NCBI GenBank assembly: GCA_045642025.1
Contig: JAZUIB010000032.1
Span: forward strand, 1-57,917
Direction of reading: 5' to 3'
DNA: 57,917 nt
DNA from: Equadaptatus sp045642025
Lineage (GTDB): Bacteria; Synergistota; Synergistia; Synergistales; Synergistaceae
Position numbers and translations under genes: made by a program. The first letter of the stretch is position 1. Each line of letters starts with the position of its first letter. Below are positions 54,396 to 57,917 of the stretch, one piece after another. The notes beneath the pieces were generated by a model. It saw nothing but the letters and a program-made list of their open reading frames with translations. It made no database searches and was not told the DNA's origin.

Positions 54396-55301
54396 TCAAA
54401 ATAATTTTTCTTGTTGCGGTATCTCTATGTATTTAAGAACCTTTGTAATTGTCCTTTCAGCCGTTAGTTTGCCGCCTGAACTAATTTTTTGAACAATCTG
54501 GCATTCAGCCTGTATTTTATCACCGTTACGAAACGCTTGTTCGCCTGTTTCAACTCGTTTCAAAAATTGCTCATCGGCAACACTTGCCCAAAATGTACTT
54601 TCTCCATCTGAAAAACGCCATTTTTGATTTTCTCCGAATGCTACAGACACAACATTAAGCATTAAATTCTGTGTGCTTCGTTGTTCTGTTTCCGTTTCGT
54701 CTGTACTCTGCACAACAAAAAAACTCTGTTCAGATTTAGCAACGGAAACTACCGCCGTCTTATCTTCCATATCTTTGTTGTTGCGTATCTCAAAACCGTC
54801 TATACCATCCGTGCCAAGAGGCTTTGTGACCCGTTCGAGCTGACTGCGAGCCTCTGGGTCCTTAAAAATGTTAAACACGTTATAAGTAACATTTACGGTT
54901 GAGTTATTAGCTGTAACATTAACGCCATTTTCGGTATGTTTAACAGCATCAGGTTTTTTGCCGCGACATAGTTTTATAAGGTCAAATATACTTAAAACTC
55001 CGGTGCGGGAATAACCTATAATTTGAAGCAAAGCAGCTAATCCGGAAGACTCCGCCATCCCCATCATCAATTTTGCCTGTTCGAGTATGCTGCTTATGCT
55101 AAGTACAATTTCAAACGAGCCTTTGTGTATATCGTCCGCTTTCAGCGTTATCTTTACAGGTTGTCTGTTGCCGATAACTTCATTTGCCCTCTGAATAAAA
55201 GCCGCAAACGCAAGCAATGCAGGGGCGAGGTCAACAACCTCCATTGAGCCGTCTTGTAACGCTGTTCCTGTGTATGCTATACGTACTTTCGCTTCTGTCA
55301 T
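54396..55301 (-). CDS. Hypothetical protein, accessory type
   Basis: 301 residues. The N-terminus (VRIAYTGTALQDGSMEVVDLAPALLAFAAF, shown here as VRIAYTGTALQDGS and VVDLAPALLAFA) is followed by a hydrophobic helical region near 80-115 and a charged C-terminal half that ends in a beta-rich segment (ITKVLKYIEIP). I recognise no named family. It is the last gene of a leftward group that includes phage remnants. Confidence 0.65.
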   Translation of the reverse strand: MTEAKVRIAYTGTALQDGSMEVVDLAPALLAFAAFIQRANEVIGNRQPVKITLKADDIHKGSFEIVLSISSILEQAKLMMGMAESSGLAALLQIIGYSRTGVLSIFDLIKLCRGKKPDAVKHTENGVNVTANNSTVNVTYNVFNIFKDPEARSQLERVTKPLGTDGIDGFEIRNNKDMEDKTAVVSVAKSEQSFFVVQSTDETETEQRSTQNLMLNVVSVAFGENQKWRFSDGESTFWASVADEQFLKRVETGEQAFRNGDKIQAECQIVQKISSGGKLTAERTITKVLKYIEIPQQEKLF

Positions 55302-55328
55302 GTCAAATCACCTCACGGACGGTCGGTG

Positions 55329-55556
55329 TTATTCAAACATCAAAGATAGACAATAACCGCAACTATACGCCACAGACAATGTATAATCTTCTTTTTCTTC
55401 TTTTGACTTGGTTAAAGCGTGATTATACTCGCTGCGCAAAGTTTCTTTAGCCTCTTGGCTGTTAAAATATGAGTCAATTTCATTTTTGTTAAATGCAAGA
55501 AGCAGACTGCTATATATTTTATAGGTTTCTTGTTTGAACTCATTAAAAGAAAGCAT
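55329..55556 (-). CDS. Small protein next to the MuF remnant, candidate immunity protein
   Basis: 75 residues, starting LSFNEFKQETYKIYSSLLLAF, helical. Its ATG overlaps the stop of the preceding MuF gene (TAATG on the minus strand). A small gene coupled to a MuF effector domain is commonly its immunity gene; this is inference from position. Confidence 0.5.
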   Translation of the reverse strand: MLSFNEFKQETYKIYSSLLLAFNKNEIDSYFNSQEAKETLRSEYNHALTKSKEEKEDYTLSVAYSCGYCLSLMFE

Positions 55557-56467
55557 TACATAGCACCGTCCCTTTTCTTCATTGCATTATTGTAATTCTT
55601 GCTTGCTTTGATGCGATTTTTGAAATCGTTTTTATCTTCAGTATATTGTTTGCCCGTGTATTTGAAGAAAATAATATCTTCTTTTTTCACTTTAGCCTTT
55701 TTCCAGTCGTCAGGCGCAAATCTACCGTCCCATTTACACCAGCTTACAGGCTCAAACCCGTTTCTGCAATAAAATCTGTAGTTGCCTTCGTAACTGTCTA
55801 ATTTACTACCGCCGTTTCTTACAGCCTCGTTCAATAACGCTGTCCCTGTGACGGGGGATTTGCTATTTCTGCATAGGCTGATTATATCACCATCGGCTTT
55901 TATTGCAAATGTTCCGCCTTGTTTTGCGCAATACGTCCTGACGTTTTTATAATCTTCCGCCGTCAGAGTATCAACTCGCCAACTGATGACCTCAGGCAGA
56001 CTTGCTTTTGCTTCACCGAACTTTTGAATAAAGTCTTCAGCCGAAACTTTTATAAAGTCTTCACTTGGAGCTTCTTCCGCCGGTTCGTTTTCCTCGCCGA
56101 TAATACCCAATTCAGGGTTATTCTCATCAATGTAGAGGTCGTACGTATGCCGGCAGTTCGGGTGAAAGAGTCCTTACGCTTCGGCTTCGTCAAGCGTGGT
56201 ATAGCCTTCGGTTGCGCCTGTCAAAGAGAGGATTTTTCCGTCAAACGGCTTGCAGAGGTCGCAGCCGCCGCCATGACTGCTGACAATAACAAGGTCTTCG
56301 CGGTGAGCGACAAACTCGTTTTTCTTTGCCTCGTTGTACATTTTCATTGTCGCCGTGCGAGTCAGCATATCCACGTAAGCCGACATGCTCCACGTCCTTT
56401 TTGCACTGTCAACAAAACCAACAATGCTCTCCCCTTTTTCAGTACAGTCGATAATCTTCCGTGTCAT
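55556..56467 (-). pseudogene. Phage minor capsid (MuF-type) protein remnant with a C-terminal effector-like domain
   Basis: The upstream part (56467 to 56177) contains WSMSAYVDMLTRTATMKMYN and VIVSSHGGGCDLCKPFDGK, typical of phage minor capsid protein 2. An in-frame TAA (56174-56176) follows DEAEA. The same frame then continues GLFHPNCRHTYDLYIDENN, the expected next segment of the family, and stays open to 55556. So one gene is cut by a single stop codon. The N-terminal half of the capsid protein is missing. The last ~140 residues (GGTFAIKADGDIISLCRNSK, then FYCRNGFEPVSWC) look like an acetyltransferase-like effector domain. Confidence 0.75.
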
Positions 56468-56588
56468 TTTGTCTATGCCTTTACATCTGGCAAGGGAGCA
56501 AGTGTGCCGTCAAGAGTCCTGTTTATATCAACGCATATCAAATAGTGGTAGAGAGCTATAACCCGCGTATAACGTATGCAACACGTTA

Positions 56589-56804
56589 TTAAAGCTCCTT
56601 TTGCTCAAATCGTATTCCATTGTCGCCTTTTACGGGGTGTCTATGGTCTATTTTCCCACACAGAACATCTTTTGGTATTCCGTTCGGGAAAGCATCGCAA
56701 CCGCCCGTTGCGCCCCCTCTGTTATCATGGTGCAAATGACGACAATCATTGCAATATTTAACGGCGTTTTTAAGAATTTCGTTTTTTAACGCGTTTAACG
56801 TCAT
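56589..56804 (-). CDS. Small Cys/His-rich phage-type protein
   Basis: 71 residues from ATG 56804, with GGAGGAAA upstream on the minus strand. The pattern CNDCRHLHHDN, CDAFPNGIP and DHRHPVKGDNGIRF occurs in small proteins beside phage capsid genes and suggests metal binding. It belongs to the prophage remnant. Confidence 0.6.
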   Translation of the reverse strand: MTLNALKNEILKNAVKYCNDCRHLHHDNRGGATGGCDAFPNGIPKDVLCGKIDHRHPVKGDNGIRFEQKEL

Positions 56805-57052
56805 TACAAAATTTCCTCCAAGTCAATAAAAGTTTTATTGCATTATAGCCGGAATTGTCATATTGGAGTGTGACACGGAATTATAACTAAACCCTCAAAC
56901 TAGGCAAAAGGATTATAGCATATAGGAGTGTGACAGGGACGTAAATTGAATTTTCCATCTGCTTGCGTAATTTCTTGTCAAAGCGTATGAGAATACAAAA
57001 GTTGGAGACTTATTTCAGCCCCACCACTTTGATTTGTTTTAACAGGCGATAG
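56805..57052. other. Intergenic stretch with a direct repeat and a dispersed repeat
   Basis: CATATTGGAGTGTGACACGG (56859-56878) is repeated as CATATAGGAGTGTGACAGGG (56919-56938). The dispersed element, copy 3, lies at 56983-57022 (GCGTATGAGAATACAAAAG, then GACTTATTTCAGCC). Confidence 0.55.
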
Positions 57053-57293
57053 TTACTGCCAACTGACTTTGAGCTGTCTGTTGTTCGCAACGCAGTCGGA
57101 AAGATACAGATTTATAAGCGTCTGATAGGGGGATACGCGAAGCGGAGGACTGCGCTTTGAAGTAGTCTATTGTTTCAACGTCAAGGTTGATTGTTATCTG
57201 TTTTTTCAGCTGTTTGGCGTAAGGATTTTTACGCGCCTTTGAAAAATCGTATTCCTCTCTCATTTCGTTCACCTCAAATAATATCTTGTTCAT
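57053..57293 (-). pseudogene. BrnA/CopG-like antitoxin with a frameshift
   Basis: The start MREEYDFSKARKNPYAKQL, then KKQITINLDVETIDYFKAQS, is characteristic of BrnA-type antitoxins. After SRIP the frame leaves the family pattern. In the shifted frame the sequence reads YQTLINLYLSDCVANNRQ and ends KVSWQ and a stop at 57053. The break is a run of five G at 57128-57132; removing one G restores the frame. As written, the frame instead runs to 57039. No BrnT toxin is next to it. Confidence 0.75.
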
Positions 57294-57364
57294 AAGGGTA
57301 TTATAATTATAAAATAATTATTATGTAATAGATTGTTTAAAAAATATATGTTTTCCGCGCCATA

Positions 57365-57410
57365 GCGTATAAGAATACAGAATACAAAAGCGGAGGACTG
57401 GTTTCAGTCC
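57365..57410 (+). repeat. Dispersed intergenic repeat, copy 4
   Basis: GCGTATAAGAATACAGAATA then CAAAAGCGGAGGACTG and TTTCAGTCC, with the GGACTG / CAGTCC pair forming a short hairpin. It is the best formed copy of the 3' half. A similar GCGGAGGACTG piece lies inside the BrnA-like gene (57141-57151). Confidence 0.55.
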
Positions 57411-57476
57411 CTCGCTTGTTAGTTATGTTGCTGTTTTTGTCTGTAAAGTTTATAATTGGGACGAGGTGACAGAGAA

Positions 57477-57833
57477 ATGATTATTTTATCTACGCCCACG
57501 AGTATAGCCGAGATAGCCAAACTGAACGATTTCCCAAATCACTTTGTTAAGGGGGTTGTTGATGTTGCACAGGGCATTGTTGCATTGGATGCGGATATGC
57601 ACTATCAGCTTTCAGATTATCTGAAAGAACAAAAAGGCTCTGAAGAAACTGATATGTGGGGCTTCAACCTTTGGCTTGACGAGACCGGCGAGGAAAATAT
57701 TTTGGAGTACGATTCATTTATAAATATTCACAACAATCAGATGCACGGTTTTTTGCGCGGAGGTCTGAATATTTTGGATCCTGATACAGAAGCAAAGGCA
57801 ACGGAGGTTACCCGCAGATGGATTCTGTTTTAG
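57477..57833 (+). CDS. DUF5674 protein
   Basis: 118 residues from ATG 57477, with GAGGTGA upstream. The pattern VKGVVDVAQGIVALDADMHY, LWLDETGEENILEYDSFINI and a short C-terminal helix fits DUF5674. The function is unknown. It overlaps the next gene by 16 bases, suggesting a two-gene module. Confidence 0.7.
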   Translation: MIILSTPTSIAEIAKLNDFPNHFVKGVVDVAQGIVALDADMHYQLSDYLKEQKGSEETDMWGFNLWLDETGEENILEYDSFINIHNNQMHGFLRGGLNILDPDTEAKATEVTRRWILF

Positions 57834-57917
57834 ACCGCTGGTTTGAGCTGTCTCTCGTCAGTCAGATGGTGAATATCGGAAATGAGGTAAAGCGCGCTGT
57901 CCGGTTTGACTCCGATA
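57818..57917 (+). CDS. Partner of DUF5674 protein, partial (3' end outside the window)
   Basis: Starts at ATG 57818, with GGAGG at 57803-57807, and is open to the window edge: MDSVLDRWFELSLVSQMVNI, then GNEVKRAVRFDSD. A small helical protein of this kind often follows DUF5674. Only 33 codons are visible. Confidence 0.6.
   Translation, partial: MDSVLDRWFELSLVSQMVNIGNEVKRAVRFDSD

Noticed and set aside
1..57917. Insertion sequence or integrase to explain the islands
   Set aside because: No transposase, integrase or recombinase gene was found on either strand in the window.

Overview
The window looks like a chromosomal segment of a low-to-mid GC, probably anaerobic bacterium. The neighbourhood rpmE–thyX–yqhQ(DUF1385)–prfA–prmC, the cluster cdaA–cdaR(YbbR)–glmM, ThyX as the thymidylate synthase, and a TRAP (MtrB) homologue point to a Firmicutes-like or Synergistota-type genome. 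I lean to Synergistota, but this is inference from gene content and order, not from a marker gene.

Two blocks are ordinary core genome. Block 1 (about 5.25-22.2 kb) is almost entirely rightward: rpmE, thyX, yqhQ, prfA, prmC, a secreted M48 protease, dnaX, dnaE, mtrB/TRAP, nfo, cdaA, cdaR, glmM, galU and a small secreted protein. Block 2 (about 35.7-49.0 kb) has leftward serA, then rightward mltG, a DUF4911-like gene, tldD and ftsK, leftward rpmB, and rightward xseB, ispA, dxs, tlyA, nadK and recN. Many genes overlap by 4-11 bases, which indicates tight operons.

The rest is accessory DNA dominated by restriction-modification (RM) and mobile-element genes. The left edge holds the end of an ORF6N/PLD-like protein followed by a single-chain type IIG RM enzyme. 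From 22.2 to 34.9 kb there is an ArdC-like metallopeptidase gene and a type I RM system of the EcoR124 kind. Its hsdM-hsdS and hsdR are separated by about 4 kb of cargo: an XRE/ImmA pair, DUF4417, toxin/immunity-like small genes and their fragments, an hsdS remnant, and a leftward DUF2335 pair. A HigBA toxin-antitoxin pair follows. From 49.0 to 54.3 kb lie a Bro-N gene, a frameshifted ORF6N/PLD gene and a DpnII-type (GATC) RM system. From 54.4 to 57.9 kb are remnants of phage (MuF-type capsid gene with a C-terminal effector-like domain and a candidate immunity gene), a frameshifted BrnA-like antitoxin and a DUF5674 gene pair.

The most interesting signal is regulatory. A nearly perfect 25-27 bp palindrome (half-site AATGTCATTTG) occurs three times, upstream of the ArdC-like gene, the Bro-N gene and the ORF6N gene, and each of these lies next to an RM system. 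A second hairpin family (CGGACA-N6-TGTCCG, three copies), a third dispersed element (core GTATGAGAATAC, four to five copies) and three near-identical extended -10 promoters also recur in the accessory regions. Together they suggest a modular, co-regulated set of RM islands whose controller lies outside the window or is one of these genes.
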